A stretch of 64,000 nt of DNA. It comes from UBA2377 sp964429385 (lineage in GTDB: Bacteria > Verrucomicrobiota > Verrucomicrobiia > Opitutales > Opitutaceae). The stretch spans positions 62,001 through 126,000 of the forward strand of contig CAYSBR010000001.1 of the NCBI GenBank assembly GCA_964429385.1, in the 5' to 3' direction. Numbering within the stretch: the first letter of the stretch is position 1; every line of letters begins with the position of its first letter. This document shows, one piece after another, positions 1 through 7,956 of this stretch. A model generated the notes under the pieces. It searched no databases, had not been told where the DNA came from, and saw only the letters and a list, made by a program, of their open reading frames with translations. Both the position numbers and the translations under genes were made by a program.

Positions 1-1041
1 ACCGCTCTGCAGCCAGTAGATGGAGGGCAGGTCGAGGTTGTAGGAACCGGCATTGCCCAAAAGCGCATTGTAAAGCTCGGCCGTCGAAGCATTGGGCGCA
101 AGTCCCTCGGGAATATGCGTAATCCGCGAACCCAGCGAAGTCCCATCCTTGAGGACGAGCGGAGCATCCACACTGTTGGTGATGTTGGGTGTGGCCCCAG
201 CGAACGGATTGGCCTGCGTATAGAGGAAATCCGGGAAGTTCTGCCGGATACGCTCATAATTGCTTCGGATTAATGCCGCGCGGTCCTGCAAGCGAATCGC
301 ATTGCCATCCGAATATTGGGCCGAAAGCCGGATCTGGGTCCGGCCATTTTCCAGACTCTGTCCCCAGTTGAAACCCAGCGAACGCCGGGCCGCATCACTG
401 TGCCAAGTATTGGAGTAATTCGCTCGGATCTCACCCCCTTGGTAATCCTTCTTGAGCACGATGTTGATCACACCGCCAACAGCCCCACCACCGTAGATAC
501 CGGAAGCGGAGGACGGCAGCACTTCAATGCGATCGATCGAACTCGGAGAGATGCCGTTGATATCGGGTTGATAGGTGCTGGTCGCCACCACGGCTCCCGG
601 CACACGACGACCGTTCACCAGGATCAGCGTGCGATCCGCACCCAAACCACGCAGGTTGGTCTCACTATTGGAGCCGTACGAGGTGGTATTGCTGCTGTGA
701 GTAGAGCGCAAAATGTTCTGTGTCACATTATTGGTAAGGAAATCCTCAACCGTTGCCGCGCCTGACAGCTCGATGGTCTTGCTGTCGAATACGTAGTAAG
801 GCTGCACATCGTTGATGCCACGCGGGATGTCCACGTTGGCCGTGGTGAAGGGCTTGGCCTTGTGGCCAGTGACTTCGAAGTCATCCAGCTTGATGGTCTC
901 TTCGATCGCATCCTTGCCGGTTGCGGTCGTTGCAGGGGTGCCCTGCCCATATAGAGGCGTCACGCCGAACAGGGCGGCGATGAGCGGCGCCATCGCCAGC
1001 AGGCGACGACGCGAATCTTGGTTGGTTTGGTCAGTGTTCAT
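1..1041 (-). CDS. TonB-dependent receptor, N-terminal part (cut by window edge)
   Basis: Reading the minus strand from the ATG at 1041 gives 347 open codons to the window edge, beginning MNTDQTNQDSRRRLLAMAPL. A signal-peptide-like hydrophobic stretch (about residues 14-33) precedes a plug domain: the segments around residues 115-145 (a serine-rich run, then an LRGLGADRTLILVNGRRV-like motif) and 165-195 (SSIDRIEVLPSSASGIYGGG, then VINIVLKK) are the classic plug signature. The family forms outer-membrane beta-barrels that import siderophores, cobalamin or oligosaccharides using TonB energy. The barrel lies outside the window, so the substrate cannot be read. A long structured leader precedes it. 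The receptor identity is secure; the ligand is not known. Confidence 0.93.
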   Translation of the reverse strand, partial: MNTDQTNQDSRRRLLAMAPLIAALFGVTPLYGQGTPATTATGKDAIEETIKLDDFEVTGHKAKPFTTANVDIPRGINDVQPYYVFDSKTIELSGAATVEDFLTNNVTQNILRSTHSSNTTSYGSNSETNLRGLGADRTLILVNGRRVPGAVVATSTYQPDINGISPSSIDRIEVLPSSASGIYGGGAVGGVINIVLKKDYQGGEIRANYSNTWHSDAARRSLGFNWGQSLENGRTQIRLSAQYSDGNAIRLQDRAALIRSNYERIRQNFPDFLYTQANPFAGATPNITNSVDAPLVLKDGTSLGSRITHIPEGLAPNASTAELYNALLGNAGSYNLDLPSIYWLQSG

Positions 1042-1290
1042 TTTCTGGTGTTGGTAAGCGCGCCCGGTGAAGGACGCGAAAGGCTCTCCCCGCCGACGGA
1101 AGCCGGCGGACAGGTTTGGAAACTGCTAACGCCATCAGGGAAGCAGGCTCCGTTCCGGGTACCTGTGACTTTCTTCCTATTCGGCTGGTTTTTCTGCTCC
1201 CGACTTTGCTGTGGTCAGCTCAAGTGGCTCGGCGAACAGGGCGATTCACTCCCTTGGAGAGAAGAATCAGGGAAGGTGGATAGGTCGGGA
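1042..1290 (-). promoter_or_regulatory. Long structured leader of the TonB receptor, possible cobalamin-like riboswitch
   Basis: The first part of a 581-base stretch without a gene. On the minus strand it carries short blocks in the order expected of the cobalamin riboswitch core: GGGAGTGAATC, then CTGTTCGCCGAGCCACTT (about 1260-1220), then AGTCGGGAGC and ACCAGCC (about 1206-1184). Closer to the gene are a CAGG...CCTG hairpin (about 1166-1145) and a strong CCGCCG/CGGCGG hairpin (about 1110-1090) that could be the expression platform. The match is partial and judged by eye, so it is reported as a candidate only. Alternatives are another leader RNA or an unrelated structured 5' UTR. Confidence 0.35.
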
Positions 1291-1622
1291 GGTTTTAATG
1301 TAAACAAGATTGGTATGATTTAACTGTCATAACTTTTCCTGTCCTTTGCTCGCCCCTCCGCCGGTTTCATCCATCGCGGCCCCAAGAGGCACAGGGATAG
1401 ATTATCCGCCGCCGCACCCGTAGAAGCGGGTGTTTCCTTTTGAAACACGCAGGCCACACATTTACACGAGTGCTTACCCGTCCTCTTCAAACCCAGACGA
1501 ACGCAGATAACCACCGCTGGAAAATTGTGGCGCGAGCAGCTCGGCGATCATTTGTGAAACCTGTGATCAAAATCAGCGCTTATTCGTGTGCATTCGTGCC
1601 CATTCATGGTTGAGAGAATCCT
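1291..1622. repeat. Gene-free stretch ending in a TTCGTG-word repeat
   Basis: No credible gene is seen here; the reading frames present are short and without family features. At 1582-1610 there is a run of related words (ATTCGTGTG, ATTCGTGCC, ATTCATGG) ending 12 bases before the SRAP start. Similar words recur at about 6171-6230 and 14073-14090 in other intergenic gaps. The AT-rich stretch at 1295-1340 is where a promoter for the receptor leader would be expected, but no convincing -35/-10 pair could be assigned. Confidence 0.45.
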
Positions 1623-2330
1623 ATGTGCTGCCGCTACCTGCTGCTCCAGAAAGCCCACCGCGACGTCCTCCAGAGGCTCGGCATCGCAGCCCCGGCGGAG
1701 TTCCTTTCCCGCTACAATATCGCGCCCGGTTCGGCGATTCCCGCCGTGCGGCCCAAGCCACAATCCCGTGAACGCGAAGTCGTCAGCCTGCGCTGGGGTC
1801 TCATCCCGGCATGGGCCAAAGACGATCATGGCGGGGCCAAGCTGGCCAACGCCCGCGCCGAATCGCTTACCGAAAAACCTTCGTTCCGCGACGCCTGCCG
1901 CACCCGCCGCTGCGTCATCCCCGCCAGCGGCTTTTACGAATGGGAAGCCATCGGTCGCACCCGCCGGCCCTGGCTCTTCCAACGCCGCGATGGCCGTCCC
2001 TTCTGCCTCGCCGGTCTCTGGGAAAGCTGGCGCGCGCCCGATGGCACCGCGCTCGAAACCTGCACCGTTGTCACCACCGCGCCCAACGCCGTCATGCGCC
2101 CCATCCACCACCGCATGCCCGTCATCCTCGACCTCGCGCAGAGCGAAGCCTGGCTCGACCCGGCCCGCACGCCGCCGCACGCACTCGCCCCGCTCCTGCG
2201 CCCCGCGCCCGACCAACTGCTCACCGCCACGCCGCTCTCCCCGCGTGTGAACAGCATCCGCCACGACGACCCTGAGTGCCTCACGCCCGCCATCGCAGCG
2301 ACCGAGTCGGAACTGCCGCTGCAACTCTGA
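1623..2330 (+). CDS. SRAP-domain protein (YedK/HMCES-like, abasic-site crosslinker)
   Basis: 235 residues, the usual size for the SOS-response-associated peptidase family. These proteins bind abasic sites in single-stranded DNA and form a stable thiazolidine crosslink through Cys2. The key residues are in place: Cys2 after the initiator Met, the RYNIAPG motif at 30-36, Asn76 in NARAES, Glu106 in SGFYEW and His162/163 in HHRMP, matching C2, N75, E105 and H160 of E. coli YedK. Residue 3 is Cys rather than the common Gly. It stands alone, convergent with the ABC genes, and no LexA-type box was recognised upstream. Confidence 0.95.
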   Translation: MCCRYLLLQKAHRDVLQRLGIAAPAEFLSRYNIAPGSAIPAVRPKPQSREREVVSLRWGLIPAWAKDDHGGAKLANARAESLTEKPSFRDACRTRRCVIPASGFYEWEAIGRTRRPWLFQRRDGRPFCLAGLWESWRAPDGTALETCTVVTTAPNAVMRPIHHRMPVILDLAQSEAWLDPARTPPHALAPLLRPAPDQLLTATPLSPRVNSIRHDDPECLTPAIAATESELPLQL

Positions 2331-2336
2331 GACTCA

Positions 2337-3140
2337 TCAACTGCCGGTCGAAGTGTAGTGCCGGATGCCCAGCCGCCAGACCTGCAACGCCAGCAGGAGA
2401 AAGACTCCTCCTGCCATTGGTCCGGCCCAGCCCAGCCACACGGGCGCGCCCATCGGATCCGCCTTGCCTAGAATGCGCACGATCGGAAAATACAGCACCA
2501 CGCCCAGCGGCACGACGAAGAGGAAGAGCCGCCGCAACCAGTCGGGGTAGATTGTCAGCGGATACTGCGCGGTCGTCACGCCGCCGTAGGTCATCACGTT
2601 CATGATCTCCAGCGACTCCACGGTCCAGAACGACACCGTCGCCTGCACCACCAGCAGCCCGAAAAACAGCATCGCGCCGCCGAGGATGGCCGCCGCCAGC
2701 AGCAGCATACGCTCCGGTGTCCAGCCCAGCCCCAGCGCGCTCCAACTCCACGCCAGCACGACTCCGGCTTGCAACATGCGGCCAATGCGCCGCAGTTGCG
2801 TGTCTTGCGCCAGCAGTTGAAACGCCGCCGCCCGCGGCCTCAGCAGCAACCGGTCGAAGTCCCCCGTCTTCACCAACTGGCCGAAATTGTCGAATCCCCG
2901 CCCCACCATGTCCGCCAGCGCCCACGCCATCCCCACCGTGCCGTAAAACAGGCCGACCTCGGGCAGCGTCCATTCGCCCAGCCGGTGAAACCGGTTGAAC
3001 AACACCCAGATCGAGAAAAACTCGATGCCCGTTATGCCGAGCTGCCCCAGCGTCTGCAGGACGAACGACGCACGATACTGCAACTGCGCGCGCACACTCA
3101 CGCCGAGATACCGCCGGTAGAGCCGCAGCGTGTCGCGCAT
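2337..3140 (-). CDS. ABC-2 type permease (COG3694-like)
   Basis: 267 residues, mostly hydrophobic, with about six predicted membrane segments and an amphipathic N-terminus (MRDTLRLYRRYLGVSVRAQL). It resembles the ABC-2-like permeases that always occur with a COG4586-type ATPase and a second permease. It is the last gene of a three-gene minus-strand unit and begins 3 bases after the stop of the preceding permease. The substrate of this exporter type is not established. The membrane-transport role is well supported by the neighbouring ATPase. Confidence 0.85.
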   Translation of the reverse strand: MRDTLRLYRRYLGVSVRAQLQYRASFVLQTLGQLGITGIEFFSIWVLFNRFHRLGEWTLPEVGLFYGTVGMAWALADMVGRGFDNFGQLVKTGDFDRLLLRPRAAAFQLLAQDTQLRRIGRMLQAGVVLAWSWSALGLGWTPERMLLLAAAILGGAMLFFGLLVVQATVSFWTVESLEIMNVMTYGGVTTAQYPLTIYPDWLRRLFLFVVPLGVVLYFPIVRILGKADPMGAPVWLGWAGPMAGGVFLLLALQVWRLGIRHYTSTGS

Positions 3141-3143
3141 CGT

Positions 3144-3935
3144 TCAGCCCCCTTGCACGACCAGCCGGTTGAGCCCGCGCTGCAGCGCCAGCAGGCCCAT
3201 GAGCGCCAGCGCGCCGATCCACAACCATTGATATAGCAATGCCCCGACCGCCGCCGCACCCGCAAGTTTTCCCAGATAAATTTGATGCGGCACATCCATG
3301 AGCCCGCGAAACGGCAGCCAGTGCAGCACCGGCTGCAACCAGTCCGGGAAAAGTGGCAGCGGCAACAGCAGTCCGGAGGCGAGTGTGACAATCACCGGCA
3401 TCAACAGCGTGATCCCCTCGCCGCTGATGGTCCAAAGCAGCGAAAGGTTAAGCAGCACCGTAAACGCCGCGCTGAGCGCCACCGCTCCGGCCAGCGCCGC
3501 CAGCCAGCCCAGCACCGCCTCCGGCGAGGCCGGCGGGGCCATCCCGAAAAAACACCCGGCCAGCACTAGCATCGGCGCCGCCCGCAGCATCACCGGCGCC
3601 GTGCGCATCGCCACAGCGCGGGCGAACCACAACGCATAGACGTTCACCGGCCGCAGCATCTCATAAGCCACCCCGCCGCTGCGCACCAGCGCGACGACGT
3701 CCGGATCCCCTCGCCACGGCAGCAGCGCAAAAAACGCTTGCCCCAGCCAGATGTAGGTCACCACCTGCGCAATCTCCATCGGCTGCGGCGTATCCGTTGA
3801 ATTGTAGAAGGCCCGCATCACCGCCACCAGCACCATCCCGAAAAACACCTGCGTGCCCAGCCCCGCCAGCGCCGCCGCCCGGTATTGCAGTAGCAGCCGG
3901 AAGCGCGCCGCCAGCATCGCCCGATACGGCCTCAT
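3144..3935 (-). CDS. ABC-2 type permease (COG4587-like)
   Basis: 263 residues from the ATG at 3935 (MRPYRAMLAARFRLLLQYR). That start overlaps the stop of the ATPase gene in an ATGA, which is why it is preferred over a much longer in-frame extension lying on top of the ATPase gene. About six hydrophobic segments are seen, with no soluble domain. Together with the downstream permease it would form the heterodimeric membrane part of an ABC exporter. The substrate is unknown. Confidence 0.86.
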   Translation of the reverse strand: MRPYRAMLAARFRLLLQYRAAALAGLGTQVFFGMVLVAVMRAFYNSTDTPQPMEIAQVVTYIWLGQAFFALLPWRGDPDVVALVRSGGVAYEMLRPVNVYALWFARAVAMRTAPVMLRAAPMLVLAGCFFGMAPPASPEAVLGWLAALAGAVALSAAFTVLLNLSLLWTISGEGITLLMPVIVTLASGLLLPLPLFPDWLQPVLHWLPFRGLMDVPHQIYLGKLAGAAAVGALLYQWLWIGALALMGLLALQRGLNRLVVQGG

Positions 3936-4915
3936 CGCTCCTCCCCTCCGTAGATGCGCGCCACGATCTGCTCGATGGGCGGATTTTCCACGAAAAGGTC
4001 GCGCACCTCGTGCCGCGACGTGATGCGCTGGATCAACACTTCCGTCCGTATCACCTCGGGATCGAACTGCAGGCACACACGCGCCCCCTCGCGCTGCATC
4101 ACCGTCGTGCCCGGTTCGGCGATCACCGCCTGCTCGTCCACCAGGTCCATGGTCAGCCAGCGTTCGCGGGAAAACCTGCGGCGCAGCTCCTCCAGTCCGC
4201 CGTCCGACAGGATGCGCCCGCCGCTGATCACCATCACGCGCGAGCACAACGCCTCGATATCGTCCATGTCGTGCGTCGTCAGGATGACCGTGACGCCGCG
4301 CTCGCGGTTCAGCCGTCGGATGAAGTCGCGCACCGCTAGCTTCGACACCGCATCAAGCCCGATCGTGGGTTCGTCGAGAAAGAGGATCGGCGGCGCGTGC
4401 AGCAGCGCGGCGGCCAGATCGCAGCGCATCCGCTGCCCAAGGCTGAGCTGCCGCACCGGCACGTCGAGCAGCGGCTCTAGGGCAAGCATCGCCACCAGCT
4501 CGTTACGCGCCGCCGCGTAGGCCGCCGGCGGCACCCGGTAGATGTCCCGCAACAGCTCGAACGACTCGATCACCGGCAGATCCCACCACAACTGCGTGCG
4601 CTGCCCGAAGACCACGCCGATCTCTGCCACGTGCGCCCGCCGTTCCCGCCACGGCACGCGGCCGCGCACCGTGCACTCGCCCCGGTCCGGCACGAGAATG
4701 CCAGCCATGATCTTCACCGTGGTGGACTTGCCGGCCCCGTTGGGGCCGATGTAGCCGACCAGTTCGCCCTCCTCCAACTTGAAGGATATGCCATCGAGCG
4801 CCCGCACCTCGCGGGTTTCGCGGCTCACCAGCCCGCGCACCGCCCCCCACAGCCCCGGTCTCCTCGCCGCGAGATGGAACGATTTTCTCAGGTCGCGGAC
4901 AACGATCTGGGCCAT
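3932..4915 (-). CDS. ABC transporter ATP-binding protein (COG4586-like)
   Basis: 327 residues from the ATG at 4915 (MAQIVVRDLRKSF); an in-frame upstream ATG at 4960 would add 15 residues without similarity to the family. It shows the Walker A motif GPNGAGKST, a Q-loop region (VVFGQRTQLWWDLP), the signature LSLGQRMR, Walker B ILFLDEPT with the following IGLD, and the switch His in LTTHDMDDIE. The GQRTQLWWDLP segment is typical of the uncharacterised ATPase type paired with COG3694 and COG4587 permeases. First gene of the three-gene operon, divergent from the LptF/G-like gene. Confidence 0.93.
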   Translation of the reverse strand: MAQIVVRDLRKSFHLAARRPGLWGAVRGLVSRETREVRALDGISFKLEEGELVGYIGPNGAGKSTTVKIMAGILVPDRGECTVRGRVPWRERRAHVAEIGVVFGQRTQLWWDLPVIESFELLRDIYRVPPAAYAAARNELVAMLALEPLLDVPVRQLSLGQRMRCDLAAALLHAPPILFLDEPTIGLDAVSKLAVRDFIRRLNRERGVTVILTTHDMDDIEALCSRVMVISGGRILSDGGLEELRRRFSRERWLTMDLVDEQAVIAEPGTTVMQREGARVCLQFDPEVIRTEVLIQRITSRHEVRDLFVENPPIEQIVARIYGGEER

Positions 4916-5011
4916 GAGCCAGCAAACCCGCGTCCAGCCTGATTTGTCAATGCGCCGCACTGCGCCCTTGTGCGCGGCGGCGGCTTCTGCGAGGAAACCG
5001 CGTCATCCCGC

Positions 5012-6157
5012 GTGAACCTGCTCGATCGCTACATCCTCAAAAGCGTGCTCGGCGCCTGCCTCGCGGCGGTCGGGCTGTTTGCGTTCGTGCTGATGCTGGG
5101 CAATGCGCTGCGCGACCTGCTCGGTCATGTGCTGGCCGGGCAGATCACCCTCGCCACCTTCGCCCGGCTGATCGCGCTGCTCATCCCCTACGTCATCTCC
5201 TACGCATTGCCGATGGGTATGCTCACCGGCGTGCTGCTCACGCTGGGCCGGTTGTCCGCCGACAATGAAATCACCGCGATGCGCGCCGCCGGCCTGAGCC
5301 TCGCCCGCCTCGCCCGCCCCATCCTCCTGCTCGGCGTCCTCGGGGCCGCCACCAGCCTCTACGTCAACCTTGAGGCCATGCCCCGCGCCCGCACCCAATA
5401 TCAGCGCGAACTCGCCGCCGCCGTGCGCGCCAACCCCCTCGCCTTCGTCGTGCCCCGCACCTTCATCCGCGATTTTTCCGGCTACGTCGTCTATGTGGGC
5501 GACAAACAGGGTCCCGAGCTGCGCGATTTCTGGCTCTGGGAACTCGACGACCAGCGCCGTACGCAAAGGCTCGTCCGCGCCGCCTCCGGCCGGCTCGATT
5601 ACGATGAGACCGACAACATCCTGCGCCTGACCCTAGCCGACGCGCAGATCGAAGTGCGCCCCGAGGACCGGCCCGAGGATTTCTCCGAACCACCGCTCGT
5701 CGGCACCTTTGGCCGCACCGAGTCCGTGCCCCTGCGGCTCGACACGCTCTTCGGGAGCTCCGGCGTACGGCACAAGCTCAAGTGGATGACCTACACCGAG
5801 CTGGCCGCCGAGCAGCAAAGGCTCGCCGCCCAGCCCGTGCCGGCGGGAGAGGAGGCCCGGCAGGCCCGCGAGATCATGAAAGTGCGCCTCACCCTCCAGG
5901 ACAAGTTCACGACTGCGGCGGCGGTGCTCACCTTTGCCCTCATCGGCGTGCCCCTCGGCATCAGGGTTTCCCGCCGCGAAACCTCCGCCAACCTCGGCCT
6001 CGCCGTCCTGCTCGCCCTCGGCTACTACTTCCTCACCGTCATGGTCAGCTGGCTCGACCGCCACCCCGCCGCGCGCCCCGACCTCCTGCTCTGGGTGCCC
6101 AACCTGCTCTTCCTCGCCCTCGCCTTCCGGCTCTTCCGCCAGCTGGAGCGCCGCTGA
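5012..6157 (+). CDS. LptF/LptG family lipopolysaccharide-export permease
   Basis: 381 residues from the GTG at 5012 (VNLLDRYILKSVL), which matches the usual N-terminus of LptF/LptG; a GTG at 4970 would add 14 unrelated residues. The layout is that of the family: membrane segments near the N-terminus, the DNEITAMRAAGLSLARL motif at about 85-105 that couples to the LptB ATPase, a central soluble periplasmic domain, and C-terminal membrane segments. The protein pairs with a second permease and LptB to move lipopolysaccharide across the cell envelope. Neither partner is in the window. Confidence 0.88.
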   Translation: MNLLDRYILKSVLGACLAAVGLFAFVLMLGNALRDLLGHVLAGQITLATFARLIALLIPYVISYALPMGMLTGVLLTLGRLSADNEITAMRAAGLSLARLARPILLLGVLGAATSLYVNLEAMPRARTQYQRELAAAVRANPLAFVVPRTFIRDFSGYVVYVGDKQGPELRDFWLWELDDQRRTQRLVRAASGRLDYDETDNILRLTLADAQIEVRPEDRPEDFSEPPLVGTFGRTESVPLRLDTLFGSSGVRHKLKWMTYTELAAEQQRLAAQPVPAGEEARQAREIMKVRLTLQDKFTTAAAVLTFALIGVPLGIRVSRRETSANLGLAVLLALGYYFLTVMVSWLDRHPAARPDLLLWVPNLLFLALAFRLFRQLERR

Positions 6158-6411
6158 TGTCGCAAATAAACCACGAATGGACCAGCCTTCGCCAAGGCTA
6201 CGCTTGGCAGGCGCGAATTCACGCGAATGATTTCCAATCCCTTTTAACCCCAGATGGAAAAACGTGGTTTGGAAATATCAGTGATCGTCAGTGTAATCAG
6301 TGGCTAAAGTAGGTTTTTTTCGCGGCCGTTCGCGGTTAAGCCAAGTCACGCCTGGCCCTGCGCCGATTTTTGGCGTGCGCCGCGCGCCGCTTCGTGGGAG
6401 ACCCACCCGCG
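6158..6411. repeat. Intergenic TTCGTG/AATCAGTG-word repeats
   Basis: 254 bases without a gene. It holds ACCACGAATGG (about 6170), GAATTCACGCGAAT (about 6217-6230) and a run of ATCAGTGATCGTCAGTG and AATCAGTGGC words (about 6279-6303). These resemble the words at 1582-1610 and 14073-14090 and look like a degraded dispersed repeat. A GGGAG a few bases before 6412 is a reasonable ribosome binding site for holA. Confidence 0.5.
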
Positions 6412-7500
6412 ATGTCCGCCAAAAACTTCACCTTCATCTGCGGTTCCGACGACTACCTCGTCAACCGGCTGGGCAAGGCGCGGTTTGAGGAACTGGCGCA
6501 GGAGATCACCGACGAATTCGCCCGCGAGGTCCTGAGCGGTTTCGCCAACAACGTCGGCGAGGTCGAGACCGCCCTCAACCGCTTCCGCGAAAGCGTGCAG
6601 ACCGTCTCCATGTTCGGCGGCCGGCGCGTGGTCTGGCTCAAGGATGTGAACTTTCTCGCCGACAGCGTCACCGGCCGCGCCGAGAGCACGCTCAAGCTCG
6701 TCGAGGAGCTGCAGGAACTGCTCGGGCAGATCAACCCCGCCGAAACCGCCGTCCTCATCACTGCCGCACCCGTGGACCGGCGCCGGGCCTTTCCCAAGTG
6801 GTGCGAGAAAAACGCCGACTACACCCTTGTCGGCGGCGATGACGACGCCTCGGCCCTGGCCGGCGTGGTCCTGGCCGAAGCCAAGGCCGCGGGCGCCACG
6901 CTTTCGCCCGACGCCGTGCAACTCCTGCTCGCCAAGGTCGGACCCAATACACGCCTGCTGGTCGAGGAAGTCCGCAAACTGGCCGCCTCCATCGAAGAGG
7001 GCGCCACCATTGAAGACACGCATGTGGCCGAGCTGACCCCCAACGTGGCCGAGGGTGATTTCTTCGAGACAGCGGAGGCGTTCTTCAGCGGCGACCTCAA
7101 GTGGACGCTCGCCGCCCTGCAGCGCCATTTCTTCACCGGCGGCGACGCGCGCCCGGTCATCAGCGCCCTGCAAAACCGCAACCGCATCCTCATCCAGGTC
7201 CGCGCCCTCGTCGATGCCGGCGAGGCCCGCCTCGGCCCCCGCGGGCTCGACGGCCTGCCACGCGCCGCCAGCACCTACGCCACCCACTTCATCGGCGCGA
7301 CCGAGAAGAGCGCCTTCAACGTCTTCACCCAGAACGCGTGGTATGTCGGCAAGCTCGCCAGCAGCGGAAAACTCCCTCCGCTTCGCCGGCTCATTGACAA
7401 CCAGCAGGAATTCATCGCCGCCTTCGAAGCCATCGTGCAGCGACCGCACGAACAGGAGGAAGTCCTGCGCGAGATGGCCGTACGCTGCCTGTCGGCCTGA
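6412..7500 (+). CDS. holA: DNA polymerase III delta subunit
   Basis: 362 residues from the ATG at 6412 (MSAKNFTFICGSDDYLV), preceded by GGGAG at suitable distance; an upstream in-frame start at 6370 adds 14 residues without family match. The architecture fits HolA: an N-terminal AAA+-like domain beginning with a G(S)DDYLV segment and containing VVWLKDVNF, a middle domain with NTRLLVEEVRKLA, and a helical collar domain with FFSGDLKWTLAAL and the PVISALQNRNRIL region. Delta opens the sliding clamp within the clamp-loader complex. It is followed by ppnP and purB on the same strand. Confidence 0.9.
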   Translation: MSAKNFTFICGSDDYLVNRLGKARFEELAQEITDEFAREVLSGFANNVGEVETALNRFRESVQTVSMFGGRRVVWLKDVNFLADSVTGRAESTLKLVEELQELLGQINPAETAVLITAAPVDRRRAFPKWCEKNADYTLVGGDDDASALAGVVLAEAKAAGATLSPDAVQLLLAKVGPNTRLLVEEVRKLAASIEEGATIEDTHVAELTPNVAEGDFFETAEAFFSGDLKWTLAALQRHFFTGGDARPVISALQNRNRILIQVRALVDAGEARLGPRGLDGLPRAASTYATHFIGATEKSAFNVFTQNAWYVGKLASSGKLPPLRRLIDNQQEFIAAFEAIVQRPHEQEEVLREMAVRCLSA

Positions 7501-7574
7501 CCACCCCCTCATTCCCTCAACTCTCAACTCTCATCTCTCAACCCTCATCTCTCAACTTCTCCGTCCTCCGCATC

Positions 7575-7898
7575 ATGCCCTCCCCCATCCAATTCACCGG
7601 TGTCACCGCCATCGCCAAGGCCAACCTCTACTTCGACAACAAGGTTGTCAGCCACACGATCCTGCTGCCCGACGGCGCGAAGAAGACCCTCGGTCTCATC
7701 CACCCCGGCAGCTACCATTTCGGCACCGCCGCGCCCGAGCGCATGGAGATCATCGCCGGCGACTGCCGCGTGACGCTCGACGGCGCGGCCGACGCCAAAG
7801 CCTACCCTGCCGGCACTTTTTTCGATGTCCCTGGCAACAGCGGCTTCACCATCGAAGTCTCATCCGGCCTCTGCGAATACGTCTGCTCCTTCCTCTGA
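7575..7898 (+). CDS. ppnP: Pyrimidine/purine nucleoside phosphorylase (DUF1255)
   Basis: 107 residues, close to the family's usual 94-105. It is a single small cupin-like domain with the hallmarks KANLYFDNKVVSHTI, KKTLGLIHPGSYHFGTAAPE, the repeated beta-strand pattern with CRVTLDG, and PAGTFFDVPGNSGF, ending in CEYVCSF. The family cleaves several nucleosides phosphorolytically. It lies between holA and purB on the same strand, in keeping with nucleotide metabolism. The 75-base gap before it contains short repeats of CTCAACTCTCA type. Confidence 0.92.
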   Translation: MPSPIQFTGVTAIAKANLYFDNKVVSHTILLPDGAKKTLGLIHPGSYHFGTAAPERMEIIAGDCRVTLDGAADAKAYPAGTFFDVPGNSGFTIEVSSGLCEYVCSFL

Positions 7899-7956
7899 TC
7901 CGGCCGCCTTTGCCATTGGCAACCCCCATGGGGCCCGCTTACTGGTTCCTCCCTCC

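Noticed and set aside
1320..1514. A 64-residue open frame in the receptor upstream gap
   Set aside because: No ribosome binding site, no family feature, and unusual Cys/Lys content; the stretch is better explained as non-coding.
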